Shown: positions 1-9,595, counted from the stretch's first letter. The stretch: 64,000 nucleotides of DNA from Nitrosovibrio sp. Nv17 (GCF_900119085.1 NZ_FPIQ01000011.1:1-64000), one strand, 5' to 3'. Notes: generated from the sequence alone by a model not told the origin. Numbers and translations are program-made.

Positions 1-1
1 C

Positions 2-346
<345 letters not shown>

Positions 347-370
347 CCCCATACGATCGCACTGCCGGAA

Positions 371-408
371 CCGCTCTGCCTTCCTTGAAGACAGGGCGGT
401 TTCCTTCC
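371..408 (+). terminator. Probable intrinsic terminator after amoC
   Basis: CCGCTCTG at 371-378 pairs with CAGGGCGG at 392-399 (eight pairs, one of them G-U), followed by a short T/C-rich tract. It lies 25 bases after the amoC stop and before the convergent ftsK stop. Confidence 0.5.
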
Positions 409-440
409 CCTTCAAGAAGCAGAAAAACGCATCGCACCGT

Positions 441-2762
441 TCAGTCGCCGCGCGCAGGCACCAGCACTTCGCGATTGCCGTTGGATTGCATGGACGAGAC
501 GAGACCCGCCCGCTCCATTTCCTCGATGAGCCGCGCGGCACGGTTGTAGCCGATCCGAAGATGCCGCTGTACCAGCGAGATCGAGGCCCGACGGGTCTTG
601 AGCACCATCGTGACCGCTTCGTCGTACAGCGGATCGGCTTCGCCTTCGGAGGCCCCGCCCCCCTCGCCGTACCCGCCACCATTCTCTTCATCGATGGAAT
701 CGAGCACACCCTCCACATAGCGCGGCTCACCATGCTCCTTTAGATACTCGACCACGCGATGCACCTCCTGGTCGGCAACGAAGGCGCCGTGCACCCGCTG
801 CGGATAGCCGCTCCCGGGCGGCAAATAAAGCATATCCCCCTGTCCCAGCAGCGCCTCCGCTCCCATCTGGTCCAGAATGGTGCGGGAATCCACCTTGCTC
901 GACACCTGGAATGCCACCCGCGTCGGGATATTGGCCTTGATCAGCCCGGTGATCACGTCCACCGAGGGGCGTTGCGTGGCGAGCAGCAGGTGCACGCCCG
1001 CGGCGCGCGCCTTCTGCGCCAGTCGCGCGATGAGTTCCTCGACCTTCTTGCCCACCACCATCATCAAATCCGCCAACTCGTCTATGACCACGACGATCAA
1101 AGGCATCTCCTCCAGCAAATCAGGGGCGTCCGGCGTCAGGCTGAAGGGATTCTCCAGCGGCTTGCCTCCCCGGGCCGCTTCGCGCACCTTCTGGTTGTAT
1201 CCTCCCAGATTGCGCACACCCAGGGACGACATCAGCCGGTAGCGGCGCTCCATCTCCGCCACGCACCAGCGCAACGCGCCTGCAGCCTGCCGCATGTCGG
1301 TCACCACGGGTGCCAGCAGGTGCGGGATGCCCTCGTACACCGACAGTTCCAACATCTTCGGGTCCACCAGGATCAGCCGTACCTGCTCGGGCGTTGCCTT
1401 ATAGAGGAGGCTCAGAATCATGGCGTTGATCGCGACCGACTTGCCCGATCCCGTGGTCCCGGCCACCAGCACGTGCGGCATCCTTGCCAGATCCGCCACC
1501 ACGGGATGGCCGCCGATATCCTTGCCCAGCGCAATGGTCAACGGCGAGCCCATGCCTGAGTATGCCTGCGAACCCAGTATCTCCGACAAGCGCACCACCT
1601 GGCGACGGGAATTGGGAATCTCCAATCCCATGCTGGTCTTGCCGGGAATGGTCTCGACCACGCGTATGCTCACCACCGACAGGGAACGGGCCAAATCCTT
1701 GACCAGATTGAGAATCTGGCTGCCCTTCACCCCCACTGCAGGCTCGATCTCATAGCGGGTGATGACCGGGCCGGGGTATGCCGCCATGACCTTTACCTCG
1801 ACGCCGAAGTCGATCAGCTTGCGCTCGATCAAACGGGACGTGAATTCCAGCGTATCCGCCGGCAGCACCTCCATGTCACCGGGCGGCTCGTCCAGCAGGC
1901 GCAGCGGCGGCAGCGCCGAATCCGGCAGATCGACGAACAGGGGCACCTGCTTCTCCTTGATCACCCGCGAGGACCGAGGTATGACGGTAGTCGGCGGTTC
2001 GATGTGCAGGGGCGGGTGTTCGTGAAAGCGCTTCTTGTCGACCTCCACCCGTTCATCGCGCCGGCTTGCGGAGACCAGGCCCGCGCGCCGATCCTGCCAG
2101 TTTTCCCAGCAGCGTCCCGCCAGCAACCAGCCATCCTCGATCGCCGCACCCAGTTTTTCGGTGAAACGTATCCATGACAGGCCGGTGAACAGGCTGAAGC
2201 CGATCGCCATGAGCACCAGCAACGCCAGCGTCGCACCGGTGAACCCCAGCGTCTGGGACAGACCCTCACTGAGGGTCTGTCCCAGCAGGCCGCCCGGGGC
2301 CTGCGGTAGCTCAGCCTTCAGGGTATAGAGGCGCAACGCTTCGAAACCGCTGCTGGCGGCCAGCAGCAGCATGAAGCCTATCACCGAGATGAGCAACGGA
2401 CGGCGATCGAACACCCCCGTGGCGTCGATGCGATGATAGCTCCACACGGTCAGGCATAGAAAGAACAGCACCCACCACCAGGCGGTAACGCCGAACAGGT
2501 ACAGCAACAGATCCGCCAGCCAGGCACCGGCGGTGCCGCCGGGATTGCGTGGAAAACCGTCGCTGCTGTGAGACCAGCCAGGATCGGCGCGGTCATATCC
2601 GGACAATATCAGGACGAGATAGAGCACCACCCCCAGCAGAACGAGCCCCCAGGACTCGCGCAACAGCCTGACGATCCTCGAAGGCAACGGATTTGCGCCG
2701 GGTTTTTTTGCCATCGGCTTATTGACGAAACTCATGGTTGGCAGATGCCGGGAAGCGGGCAT
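441..2762 (-). CDS. ftsK: DNA translocase FtsK
   Basis: FtsK is the membrane-anchored ATP-driven translocase that clears chromosome ends through the closing septum and activates XerCD recombination at dif. The 773-codon frame has hydrophobic N-terminal segments (roughly residues 35-190), a shortened linker, the RecA-like motor with Walker A 'GTTGSGKS' at about 435-442 and Walker B 'LILVDPK' near 463, and a C-terminal winged-helix gamma domain ('[21 protein letters not shown]') that reads KOPS sites. The length fits the short-linker betaproteobacterial form. The start is uncertain: ATG codons at 2762, 2735 and 2714 are in frame and none has a clear Shine-Dalgarno. A TATAAT lies only about 17 bases upstream of the first, which favours one of the later starts. 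Confidence 0.96.
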   Translation of the reverse strand: MPASRHLPTMSFVNKPMAKKPGANPLPSRIVRLLRESWGLVLLGVVLYLVLILSGYDRADPGWSHSSDGFPRNPGGTAGAWLADLLLYLFGVTAWWWVLFFLCLTVWSYHRIDATGVFDRRPLLISVIGFMLLLAASSGFEALRLYTLKAELPQAPGGLLGQTLSEGLSQTLGFTGATLALLVLMAIGFSLFTGLSWIRFTEKLGAAIEDGWLLAGRCWENWQDRRAGLVSASRRDERVEVDKKRFHEHPPLHIEPPTTVIPRSSRVIKEKQVPLFVDLPDSALPPLRLLDEPPGDMEVLPADTLEFTSRLIERKLIDFGVEVKVMAAYPGPVITRYEIEPAVGVKGSQILNLVKDLARSLSVVSIRVVETIPGKTSMGLEIPNSRRQVVRLSEILGSQAYSGMGSPLTIALGKDIGGHPVVADLARMPHVLVAGTTGSGKSVAINAMILSLLYKATPEQVRLILVDPKMLELSVYEGIPHLLAPVVTDMRQAAGALRWCVAEMERRYRLMSSLGVRNLGGYNQKVREAARGGKPLENPFSLTPDAPDLLEEMPLIVVVIDELADLMMVVGKKVEELIARLAQKARAAGVHLLLATQRPSVDVITGLIKANIPTRVAFQVSSKVDSRTILDQMGAEALLGQGDMLYLPPGSGYPQRVHGAFVADQEVHRVVEYLKEHGEPRYVEGVLDSIDEENGGGYGEGGGASEGEADPLYDEAVTMVLKTRRASISLVQRHLRIGYNRAARLIEEMERAGLVSSMQSNGNREVLVPARGD

Positions 2763-2779
2763 GGGCGACGAATGGATTG

Positions 2780-2810
2780 ATTATATAGGCAATATCGACC
2801 ATGCAGGCAA
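2780..2810 (-). promoter_or_regulatory. Candidate sigma-70 promoter for ftsK
   Basis: On the minus strand TTGCCT (2810-2805) is followed by TATATAAT (2787-2780). The spacing is 17 bases to TATATA or 19 to the perfect TATAAT. Transcription would start near 2773, giving a 35-60 base leader if ftsK starts at 2735 or 2714. Confidence 0.45.
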
Positions 2811-2840
2811 ATCCCGCGGCAATCCTCTCCCTGAATACCG

Positions 2841-4130
2841 CTATCCGGCAGAAGCATCGGCCAGCCTTTCGTCCAGCAATTCGATCCAGTGGTCGACCGG
2901 CCGCGATGCGCCGCTGCGCAGGTGCATCATGCATCCTATGTTGGCAGTGGCGATACGCACGGGAGCGCCGGATTCCAATGCCTCCACCTTGTTTCTCAGC
3001 AATCGCTGCGACAATTCGGGTTGCAGGATGGAATAGGTACCTGCCGATCCGCAGCACAGATGAGCATCCGGCACGTGCGTCAACTCGAATCCTGCCTCGT
3101 CCAGAATTCTCTCCACCATGCCCCGAATCCGCAAGCCATGCTGCAGCGTGCAGGGGGAATGGAAGGCGAGCTTCGATGCGCGCACCCCGTCCCTGCGGCG
3201 TGCGAGTCGCGCCGCAAGAGGCCCCGCTTCCATGGCGAGCACTTCGCTGATGTCCCGGGACAGCTCGGAAATACGCGCCGCCCGGGCGGCATATGCCGGA
3301 TCATGGCGCAGAAGATGGCCGTACTCCTTCACCGTCACGCCGCATCCGCTGGCCGTCATGACGATGGCTTCGGCACCCCGCCCCATCCCTTCGCCGCCCT
3401 TCCGCTCCTCGCCGCTGACGTAGGGCCACCAGGCGTCCACATTGCGGCGCATGTGATCCAGCCCTTCGTGCTGGGCGTTGAGATGGTACGACACCGCGCC
3501 GCAGCATCCCGCGTCCGGCACCGTGATCAGCGAGATGCCCAGCCGGTCCAGCACCCGTGCCGCCGCCGCGTTGATGCCTGGTGCCAGCGTCGGCTGCACG
3601 CAGCCTTCCAGCACCAGCATCCGGCGGGCGTGGCGGGCGGGCGGCCAGTCCCCGGCGGCCCCCGGCGGTGGGGCGGGTACCGCGTCCTTGAGCCTGCCCG
3701 GCAGCAAGGGGCGCAGGGTCTGCCCCAGCTTGAACAGGGATGCGAACACACCCGCTTCGGGCAGGGTGCGGCGCAACGCATAACGTATCGCCCGCGCCGG
3801 CGCGCCACGCCCGACCTGCTGTTCCACGATGCCCCGGCCGATGTCCACAAGGCGCCCGTAGCGCACGCCGGAGGGGCAGGCCGTTTCACATGCGCGGCAG
3901 GTCAGGCATCGATCCAGGTGCAGTTGCGTCCTGTGCGTCACCGGCTCGCCCTCGAACATTTGCTTCATCAGGTAGATGCGTCCCCGCGGACTGTCGAGTT
4001 CGTCGCCCAGCAACTGGTAGGTGGGGCAGGTGGCAAGGCAGAAACCGCAGTGCACGCAGCTGCGCAGAATCTCGTCCGCCTCCCGTCCTTCCGGCGTATC
4101 CTTGATGAAATCGGCGAGCCTGGTTTGCAT
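2841..4130 (-). CDS. glcF: Glycolate oxidase iron-sulfur subunit GlcF
   Basis: GlcF is the Fe-S electron-transfer subunit of membrane-associated glycolate oxidase, passing electrons from the GlcD/GlcE flavoproteins towards the quinone pool. The 429-residue protein has two [4Fe-4S] motifs near the N-terminus (Cys25-28-31-35 in 'CVHCGFCLATCP' and Cys75-78-81-85 in 'CLTCRACETACP') and two CCG-type motifs ('DAGCCGAVSYH', 'HLCCGSAGTYS') typical of the cysteine-rich domain of the GlpC/GlcF family. It is the last gene of glxR-glcD-glcE-glcF and starts 28 bases after the glcE stop. Confidence 0.95.
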   Translation of the reverse strand: MQTRLADFIKDTPEGREADEILRSCVHCGFCLATCPTYQLLGDELDSPRGRIYLMKQMFEGEPVTHRTQLHLDRCLTCRACETACPSGVRYGRLVDIGRGIVEQQVGRGAPARAIRYALRRTLPEAGVFASLFKLGQTLRPLLPGRLKDAVPAPPPGAAGDWPPARHARRMLVLEGCVQPTLAPGINAAAARVLDRLGISLITVPDAGCCGAVSYHLNAQHEGLDHMRRNVDAWWPYVSGEERKGGEGMGRGAEAIVMTASGCGVTVKEYGHLLRHDPAYAARAARISELSRDISEVLAMEAGPLAARLARRRDGVRASKLAFHSPCTLQHGLRIRGMVERILDEAGFELTHVPDAHLCCGSAGTYSILQPELSQRLLRNKVEALESGAPVRIATANIGCMMHLRSGASRPVDHWIELLDERLADASAG

Positions 4131-4158
4131 GTCGTGCCTGAATGTGCCGTCTACTGGT

Positions 4159-5250
4159 CTAAAATTGAGGGTACAGCCTGCCCGGATTGAGTATTCCCGC
4201 CGGATCGAATCTCTGCTTCAGGCGCCTGTGGATGTCCATCATGGCCGGTTCTAGCGGATGAAACGCGTCCGCATGCGCTCCGGTACCGCGGAACCGGGTC
4301 GCATGCCCGCCCGCAGCAGCTGCGATGGCACGTACACCGAGCGCGTCGCTCCCGGTCTTGCCCCCCCCATCTCGCCACCACCGCAGCGCACCGCCCCATT
4401 CCAGCAGCTGTGGCCCCGGCAGTGACAGCGGCGGTAGCGTCGGCTTCACCGAAAGGCGCCAGAGGGTACCGCCGCCTCGAAAAAAAGCGTGCTTCTGCTC
4501 GCGTATCGACTCCCAGAATGCCGCGCCAGCAGCGATTTCGTCACCGCCCAGCTTCGTTCGCGCGGCACGTACGGCCGACTCGGCGCCCGACAGCCTCAGC
4601 GTCAACACTCCATCCCAGAAGCAGGTCGCCGAGACAGGCAGGGGCCTGCCCGCCCACTGGTTCATCCGACCGATCGCCTCGGCCTCCTGCATCTCCCAGC
4701 ACAAGGTGGTTTCCGCTGGCGGGAGCGGCAGCACCTTGAGGGAAACCTCCAGCAACAGTCCCAGCGTACCCATCGATCCCACCATCAGGCGCGAAATATC
4801 GTATCCCGCTACGTTCTTCATGACCCGCCCGCCGAAACGGAGGTCGTTTCCCCGGCCATCGAGCATGCGCACCCCCAGCACGAAGTCTCGCACCGCACCG
4901 GCGGACGCCCGGCGCGGACCCGACAATCCCGTTGCGACACAACCGCCCAGCGTCGCGGAAGGCCCGAAGTGGGGCGGCTCGAACGCCATCATCTGCCCAC
5001 AGGCACGCAGCTCGACCGAGAGATCCGCCAGACGGGTCCCTGCGCGCGCGGTGACCACCAGTTCGGTGGGCTCATACTCCACGATCCCCGCATGCCCTCC
5101 CGCCTCCAGCATGTGGGCATCAACCCCTGGAATACGGTTGCCGTAGAAGTCCTTGCTGCCTCCCCCGCGGATACGCAGCGGCGCTCCGCCATTTGCCGCA
5201 GTGCGGAGGACGTCCCTGAACTCGTCGATGAGATGCTGCACCTGCCCCAT
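4159..5250 (-). CDS. glcE: Glycolate oxidase FAD-binding subunit GlcE
   Basis: GlcE is the second FAD-domain subunit of glycolate oxidase, paralogous to GlcD but shorter. The chosen ATG at 5250 gives 363 residues, the usual size, and begins 'MGQVQHLIDEFRDVLRTAA'. A longer open frame reaches back into glcD but has no family similarity. The PCMH-type FAD domain is visible as 'LRIRGGGSKDFYG' and 'GPSATLGGCVATGLSGPRRA', and the C-terminus ends in the family's 'FDPAGILNPGRLYP'. It lies between glcD and glcF, with 35 and 28 base gaps, so it is probably co-transcribed. Confidence 0.93.
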   Translation of the reverse strand: MGQVQHLIDEFRDVLRTAANGGAPLRIRGGGSKDFYGNRIPGVDAHMLEAGGHAGIVEYEPTELVVTARAGTRLADLSVELRACGQMMAFEPPHFGPSATLGGCVATGLSGPRRASAGAVRDFVLGVRMLDGRGNDLRFGGRVMKNVAGYDISRLMVGSMGTLGLLLEVSLKVLPLPPAETTLCWEMQEAEAIGRMNQWAGRPLPVSATCFWDGVLTLRLSGAESAVRAARTKLGGDEIAAGAAFWESIREQKHAFFRGGGTLWRLSVKPTLPPLSLPGPQLLEWGGALRWWRDGGGKTGSDALGVRAIAAAAGGHATRFRGTGAHADAFHPLEPAMMDIHRRLKQRFDPAGILNPGRLYPQF

Positions 5251-5285
5251 GCCAGACCACGCAAAAAATTGAAAATGAACGACCC

Positions 5286-6740
5286 TCAGAACCTCGGCAG
5301 CCCCGGAAACCTGTCCGTGCCCCCGTGTACGTGCATCGCGCCGTGCTCGGCGCAGCGGCGCAGAGTGGGGACGGCCTTGCCGGGATTCAGCAGTGCATCC
5401 GGGTCGAAAGCTGCCTTGACCGCGTGGAACGCTTCCAGCTCCCCCGGCCCGAACTGGGCGCACATCTGGTCGATCTTTTCAATGCCCACGCCGTGCTCCC
5501 CGGTGATGGTACCCCCGACGCGCACGCACATCTCCAGGATCCTCGCGCCGAAGCGCTCGGTCCGCTCCAGTTCGCCGGGCCGGCTGGCGTCATAGAGGAT
5601 GAGCGGATGCAGGTTGCCGTCACCGGCGTGAAAGACATTCATGCAGCGCAGGCCGTATTCGGCGGAAAGCGCCTCGATTCCGCCCAGTACCTCCGCCAGC
5701 CGGTTGCGGGGAATGGTGCCATCCATGCAGTAGTAATCGGGAGAAATGCGTCCCGCCGCCGGAAATGCCGCCTTGCGGCCGGCCCAGAACCTGAGCCGCT
5801 CCGCCTCGCTGCCGGACAGCCTGACATCGACCGCGCCGCTCATCTGCATGATCCGCTCGACCCGGTGCATCTCGTCCTCGACCTCCTCCGCCGCGCCGTC
5901 CGCCTCGCACAGCAGGATCGCGGCGGCGGTGAGGTCGTAGCCGGCGTGCGCATAGGCTTCCACGGCGCGCGCAGCGACGCCGTCCATCATTTCCATCCCG
6001 GCCGGGATGATGCCCGCGCCGATCACGCTTGCCACCGCATCCGCCGCCTTGCGGATGTCGTCGAACGCAGCCATCGCCACCCGCGCGCATTCCGGCCGGG
6101 GAATGAGCTTCACCGTCACCTCGGTGACCACTCCCAGCATGCCTTCGCTGCCCGTCATGAGGGCCAGCAGATCGTAGCCGGGAGAATCAAGACACGCTCC
6201 GCCGACCTCCAGAATCGCGCCCGTCATGGTCAGCACCCGCAACCCGAGGATGTTGTGCACCGTGAGCCCATACTTCAGGCAGTGTACGCCCCCGGAATTC
6301 TCCGCCACGTTGCCGCCGATGGAGCAGGCGATCTGCGAGGAGGGATCCGGAGCATAGTGGAGGCCGTATGGCGCGACCGCCTCGCTGATGGCGAGATTGC
6401 GCACCCCTGGCTGCACGCGGGCGGTGCGCGCTATCGGATCCACTTCGAGAATGCGCTTCAGCCGGGCAAGCGACAGCAGTACCCCCTGCTCATGGGGCAG
6501 CGCCCCTCCCGACAGGCCGGTACCCGCGCCGCGCGCCACGACCGGAATCTTCCGTGCATGACAGATCCGGAGTACCGCCGCCACCTCCGCCTCATCCTGC
6601 GGCAATGCCACGGCCATGGGCAGCTGCCGGTACGCCGACAGTCCATCGCACTCGTAGGGCCTCAGATCCTCGATCTCATGCAGCACCGCGTCGCAGGGCA
6701 ACACCGCTCGCAGGCTGGCAACCAGCTCGGCAAGGCTCAT
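5286..6740 (-). CDS. glcD: Glycolate oxidase catalytic subunit GlcD
   Basis: GlcD is the catalytic FAD subunit that oxidises glycolate to glyoxylate. The protein has 484 residues. The FAD-binding PCMH motif 'GAGTGLSGGA' sits at residues 71-80, followed by 'DPSSQIACSIGGNVAENSGG'. The C-terminal FAD-oxidase domain includes 'HAGDGNLHPLI' and 'TGEHGVGIEK', both diagnostic of the GlcD/D-lactate dehydrogenase family. The operon context with glcE and glcF decides between glycolate and lactate. Its ATG overlaps the glxR stop by four bases (ATGA), so translation is coupled. In an autotroph its likely substrate is glycolate derived from RuBisCO oxygenation; that role is inferred. Confidence 0.96.
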   Translation of the reverse strand: MSLAELVASLRAVLPCDAVLHEIEDLRPYECDGLSAYRQLPMAVALPQDEAEVAAVLRICHARKIPVVARGAGTGLSGGALPHEQGVLLSLARLKRILEVDPIARTARVQPGVRNLAISEAVAPYGLHYAPDPSSQIACSIGGNVAENSGGVHCLKYGLTVHNILGLRVLTMTGAILEVGGACLDSPGYDLLALMTGSEGMLGVVTEVTVKLIPRPECARVAMAAFDDIRKAADAVASVIGAGIIPAGMEMMDGVAARAVEAYAHAGYDLTAAAILLCEADGAAEEVEDEMHRVERIMQMSGAVDVRLSGSEAERLRFWAGRKAAFPAAGRISPDYYCMDGTIPRNRLAEVLGGIEALSAEYGLRCMNVFHAGDGNLHPLILYDASRPGELERTERFGARILEMCVRVGGTITGEHGVGIEKIDQMCAQFGPGELEAFHAVKAAFDPDALLNPGKAVPTLRRCAEHGAMHVHGGTDRFPGLPRF

Positions 6741-7633
6741 GGCATCGGGGACGGCGTGCCGATTTCATGGCCTGCCTCCCTCTCCAGCGCCTTCACCAGC
6801 GCCGAGCTGTCCCACCCTCCGCCGCCACAGGCCATGCAGGCGTCGAGCAGCGCCTGGGTGGCGGCCGTGTTGGGAAGATTGAGACCCAGTGCGCGCGCGT
6901 CCGAAAGCGCGAGCGCGAGATCCTTGCGATGCAGTTCGATCCGGAAACCGGGATCGAACGCACGCCGGAGCATGCGCTCACCGTGCACCTCGAGGACGCG
7001 CGATGCGGCAAATCCCCCGAGCAGGGCCTCGCGCACGCGGGCAGGATCGACGCCTGCCCGGGAGGCAAACAGGAGCGCCTCGCCGACCGCCTCGATGGTG
7101 AGCACGACCACGATCTGGTTGGCAAGCTTGCAGGTCTGACCGGCACCGCAGTCGCCGATCCGGGTGATGCGGCTGCCCAGCAACGCCAGAATCGGCCTCA
7201 TCCGCTCGAACACTTCCGGTGGGGCACCTACCATGATGGTCAGGGTGGCGTTCCGTGCGCCGATGTCACCCCCCGATACCGGTGCATCGGCGTAACTGCA
7301 GCCGTACCGGCCGATTCTCGCCGCGAATTCCCGGGTCGCACCGGGCGAAACGGTGCTCATGTCCACCACCGTCTTGCCGGGACTCAGGCCATGCGCCACG
7401 CCCTCCTCGCCGAACAGCACGCGCTCCACATCCGCAGTGTCGGGCAGCATGGTCACGATCAGATCGGCGCGACGCGCCACCTCTACAGGCGAGGCGCAGG
7501 CCCGGCCGCCATGCAACAGCAGCGTCTCCGGCACGCCGCTGCGGCTATGCAGGAACAACGTGTGCCCGCCCGCGATGAGGTGTTCCGCCATGGGCCTGCC
7601 CATGGTGCCCAGCCCGATGAAGCCGATATCCAT
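6737..7633 (-). CDS. glxR: 2-hydroxy-3-oxopropionate (tartronate semialdehyde) reductase
   Basis: This enzyme reduces tartronate semialdehyde to D-glycerate with NAD(P)H. The 298-residue beta-hydroxyacid dehydrogenase has the N-terminal Rossmann motif 'GFIGLGTMG' (residues 4-12), the substrate motif 'DAPVSGG' (116-122) and the catalytic lysine K169 in 'GQTCKLANQ'. 3-hydroxyisobutyrate dehydrogenase is the main alternative on sequence alone; the glcDEF neighbours favour GlxR. It is the first gene of the operon and overlaps glcD by four bases. Glyoxylate carboligase, the step needed between GlcDEF and GlxR, is not in this window. Confidence 0.87.
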   Translation of the reverse strand: MDIGFIGLGTMGRPMAEHLIAGGHTLFLHSRSGVPETLLLHGGRACASPVEVARRADLIVTMLPDTADVERVLFGEEGVAHGLSPGKTVVDMSTVSPGATREFAARIGRYGCSYADAPVSGGDIGARNATLTIMVGAPPEVFERMRPILALLGSRITRIGDCGAGQTCKLANQIVVVLTIEAVGEALLFASRAGVDPARVREALLGGFAASRVLEVHGERMLRRAFDPGFRIELHRKDLALALSDARALGLNLPNTAATQALLDACMACGGGGWDSSALVKALEREAGHEIGTPSPMP

Positions 7634-7697
7634 CCCGTTTCGATCCCGTCAGCAGATTTTCTCACGCATCTCCGCCACGCCGGCAAATTTCGCCTGC

Positions 7698-7730
7698 GAT
7701 ACGGCGGCATGACCCGAAGTATGCCGTATC
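7698..7730. promoter_or_regulatory. Inverted repeat between divergent glxR and the reductase gene
   Basis: GATACGGC (7698-7705) and GCCGTATC (7723-7730) form perfect 8-base arms around 17 bases, 65 bases upstream of the glxR start. The position suits an operator for the glycolate operon, but no regulator gene is adjacent, so the role is only suggested. Confidence 0.35.
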
Positions 7731-7761
7731 GGACTTCGAAAACGCCAGTGGCGCACCGGAA

Positions 7762-7917
7762 ATGTCTTATCATTCGACTTTTTCAGGCGATCAGGCGTCC
7801 ATGGCGGATGCCGGTCATACCGACATGCCATTTCCCGGCGACGTCATATTCCATGACCTGCGCGGCGACCCGATCCAGGTCCCGCTGTTTTTCCGTTCCA
7901 GCAAGGCAGGGCATTGA
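7762..7917 (+). CDS. Possible small protein upstream of the rubredoxin-type reductase
   Basis: A 51-codon frame starting 'MSYHSTFSGD' runs to a TGA at 7915-7917 that overlaps the TTG start of the next gene (TTGA). Other possible starts are ATG 7801 (38 aa) and 7825. I recognise no family; it has no cysteines, so it is not a rubredoxin. Support is limited to the four-base coupling, a habit seen many times in this window, and its place directly upstream. No convincing Shine-Dalgarno is visible. It may simply be leader sequence. Confidence 0.3.
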   Translation: MSYHSTFSGDQASMADAGHTDMPFPGDVIFHDLRGDPIQVPLFFRSSKAGH

Positions 7918-9068
7918 ATCCGCACCCCATCGTCATCATCGGCAGCGGGCTTGCCGGGTATACCGCGGCCCGGGAGTTGCGCAGGCTCGACACCGGCATC
8001 CCGATGCAGATGATTTCCGCGGATCATGCCGGCTTCTATTCCAAACCCATGCTGTCGAATGCCCTGGCATCGGGCAGAACGCCTCAGGTCATTCTCAATG
8101 CCGACGCCGAGAAGATGGCCGGACAACTGAAGATGGACATTCGCCCGCACACCCGTGTCGTCGCCCTGCAGCCGGACGCGCACCGCATCGTCCTGCAGAG
8201 CGGCGACACGCTCCGCTACGGCCGGCTCGTGCTGGCGCTGGGCGCCGATCCGATCCGCCTGCCGCTGGAAGGAGACGGCGCCGACGCAATCCTGTCGGTC
8301 AACGATCTTGACGACTACCGGCGTCTGCACAACGCCTTGCAAGGAAAACGGGAGGTCGCCATCCTGGGCGCGGGACTGATCGGATGCGAATTTGCCAACG
8401 ACCTCGCGGCGGCGGGCTATCGAGTGCACCTGATCGATCTCGCAGCCCAGCCGCTGGGGCGACTCCTGCCCCCGCTCGGCGGAGCCTACCTGAGAAACCG
8501 GCTGGAGGCGATCGGCATCACCTTCCATCTGGAGACGACGGTGCGGCGCATGGAGCGTGCGGCCGAATGCCTGCTCCTGACACTCGACAACGGCACCGCG
8601 ATTCACGCGGATGTCGTCCTCTCCGCGATCGGCCTGCGGCCCCGTACCGCCCTGGCCCGAACGGCAGGGATCGAGGTGAACCGCGGCATCGTGGTGGACC
8701 GCTTCCTGCGGACCCGATACCCGGACGTCTACGCGCTTGGCGACTGCGCCGAGGTGGAAGGCAGGGTGCTGCCCTTCGTCATGCCCATCATGCACGCCGC
8801 ACGCGGACTGGCGGCAACGCTCGCGCACACCCCGACGCCGGTGCGGTATCCCGCCATGCCCGTGGTGGTCAAGACGCCCGCCTGCGCGGCGGTCGTTTCG
8901 CCTGCAGACGCGCACATCCCCGGAGAATGGTCGGTGGAGGAAGGCGGAGACGGCGTCAAGGCCCTGTTTCGCGACCTGGAGGACAGGCTGCTGGGATATG
9001 CGCTGCTGGGTGCAGCCACCGGCGAAAAGAACCAGTTGAGCGCACAACTCCCCCCCGTGATGGCGTGA
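7914..9068 (+). CDS. FAD-dependent NAD(P)H oxidoreductase, rubredoxin reductase type
   Basis: This is a 384-residue pyridine nucleotide-disulfide-type flavoprotein. It has the FAD motif 'GSGLAGYTA' near residues 10-18, the NAD(P)H motif 'GAGLIGCEF' at 152-160 and the second FAD motif 'YALGDCAEVEG' near 271. It lacks the CxxxxC redox disulfide of lipoamide dehydrogenases, matching rubredoxin-NAD+ reductases (AlkT/RubB). The best partner candidate is the rubredoxin encoded at 21021-21209. The only possible start near the conserved N-terminus is TTG 7914, preceded by the purine-rich 'AAGGCAGGG'. No ATG is in frame before the FAD motif. A nitrite reductase-like or other small-ferredoxin reductase remains possible. 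Confidence 0.82.
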   Translation: MNPHPIVIIGSGLAGYTAARELRRLDTGIPMQMISADHAGFYSKPMLSNALASGRTPQVILNADAEKMAGQLKMDIRPHTRVVALQPDAHRIVLQSGDTLRYGRLVLALGADPIRLPLEGDGADAILSVNDLDDYRRLHNALQGKREVAILGAGLIGCEFANDLAAAGYRVHLIDLAAQPLGRLLPPLGGAYLRNRLEAIGITFHLETTVRRMERAAECLLLTLDNGTAIHADVVLSAIGLRPRTALARTAGIEVNRGIVVDRFLRTRYPDVYALGDCAEVEGRVLPFVMPIMHAARGLAATLAHTPTPVRYPAMPVVVKTPACAAVVSPADAHIPGEWSVEEGGDGVKALFRDLEDRLLGYALLGAATGEKNQLSAQLPPVMA

Positions 9069-9180
9069 CGCGGAATCCCGCGCCCCATCTAGGAATTCCC
9101 ATGCGCTCCGCCGGGATTCGGCGAGAACGCTTTCGCCCTTGCCGGGTCTTATCAACAGGAGGAGCAAGCCCATCAAAAAA

Positions 9181-9209
9181 TTTACGATCCATCGAAAATT
9201 CTATATAAT
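9181..9209 (+). promoter_or_regulatory. Sigma-70 promoter for the secreted Gly/Tyr-rich protein
   Basis: TTTACG (9181-9186) and a perfect TATAAT (9204-9209) are separated by exactly 17 bases. They lie 42 bases upstream of the GTG at 9252, in an AT-richer island. Confidence 0.65.
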
Positions 9210-9251
9210 CGATTTGCTGGAATCCAGCATGCATGTGAATGGAGGTGTCAA

Positions 9252-9590
9252 GTGAAAACAATCTTTAAAAACAATATTTCTTACGGCCTTCTGTTTGTTG
9301 CATCGGCATCGATGCTCGGCGCGCCGGCATGGGCTCAAAGCAAGGCGGATATCCAGAGGCAATTCAACCAGGAAACGATTTCCCGGCCCTTCAGCGTTGC
9401 CGACGAAGCCACGCTCAATTCAGCGCTCGACGCCGCCACGAAAAGGGCGACGCCGACCAAGTCGCCCGGCTATCCCGGATCGAACATACCGATCCTCGGC
9501 GGATTCGGCTACTATGGACATTATGCCCGGCCGTATTATGGTGGATACTACGGCGGTTACTACAATCCGTACTACCGCGGCTGGTGGTAA
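9252..9590 (+). CDS. Small secreted Gly/Tyr-rich protein of unknown function
   Basis: The product has 112 residues. A signal peptide is evident: MKTIFKNN, a hydrophobic core, then 'GAPAWAQ' with cleavage probably after AWA. The mature part has a polar middle and ends in a Gly/Tyr/Pro-rich tail with repeated 'YYGGYY' units. The GTG start at 9252 is preceded by a strong Shine-Dalgarno GGAGGTG (9241-9247) and a good promoter, so it should be well expressed. It is followed by a strong hairpin and then a TraT-like lipoprotein gene. I do not recognise the family. Tyr/Gly-rich tails occur in surface and outer-membrane-associated proteins, which is as far as the evidence goes. Confidence 0.72.
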   Translation: MKTIFKNNISYGLLFVASASMLGAPAWAQSKADIQRQFNQETISRPFSVADEATLNSALDAATKRATPTKSPGYPGSNIPILGGFGYYGHYARPYYGGYYGGYYNPYYRGWW

Positions 9591-9595
9591 TCCCG

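Noticed and set aside
4489-5595. A 368-codon plus-strand open frame across the glcE/glcD junction
   Set aside because: No motif or ribosome site; it is antisense to two confident genes.
5325-7139. A 604-codon open frame on the plus strand opposite glcD and glxR
   Set aside because: It is a GC-rich antisense frame with no recognisable domain; glcD and glxR on the minus strand have full catalytic motifs and operon logic.
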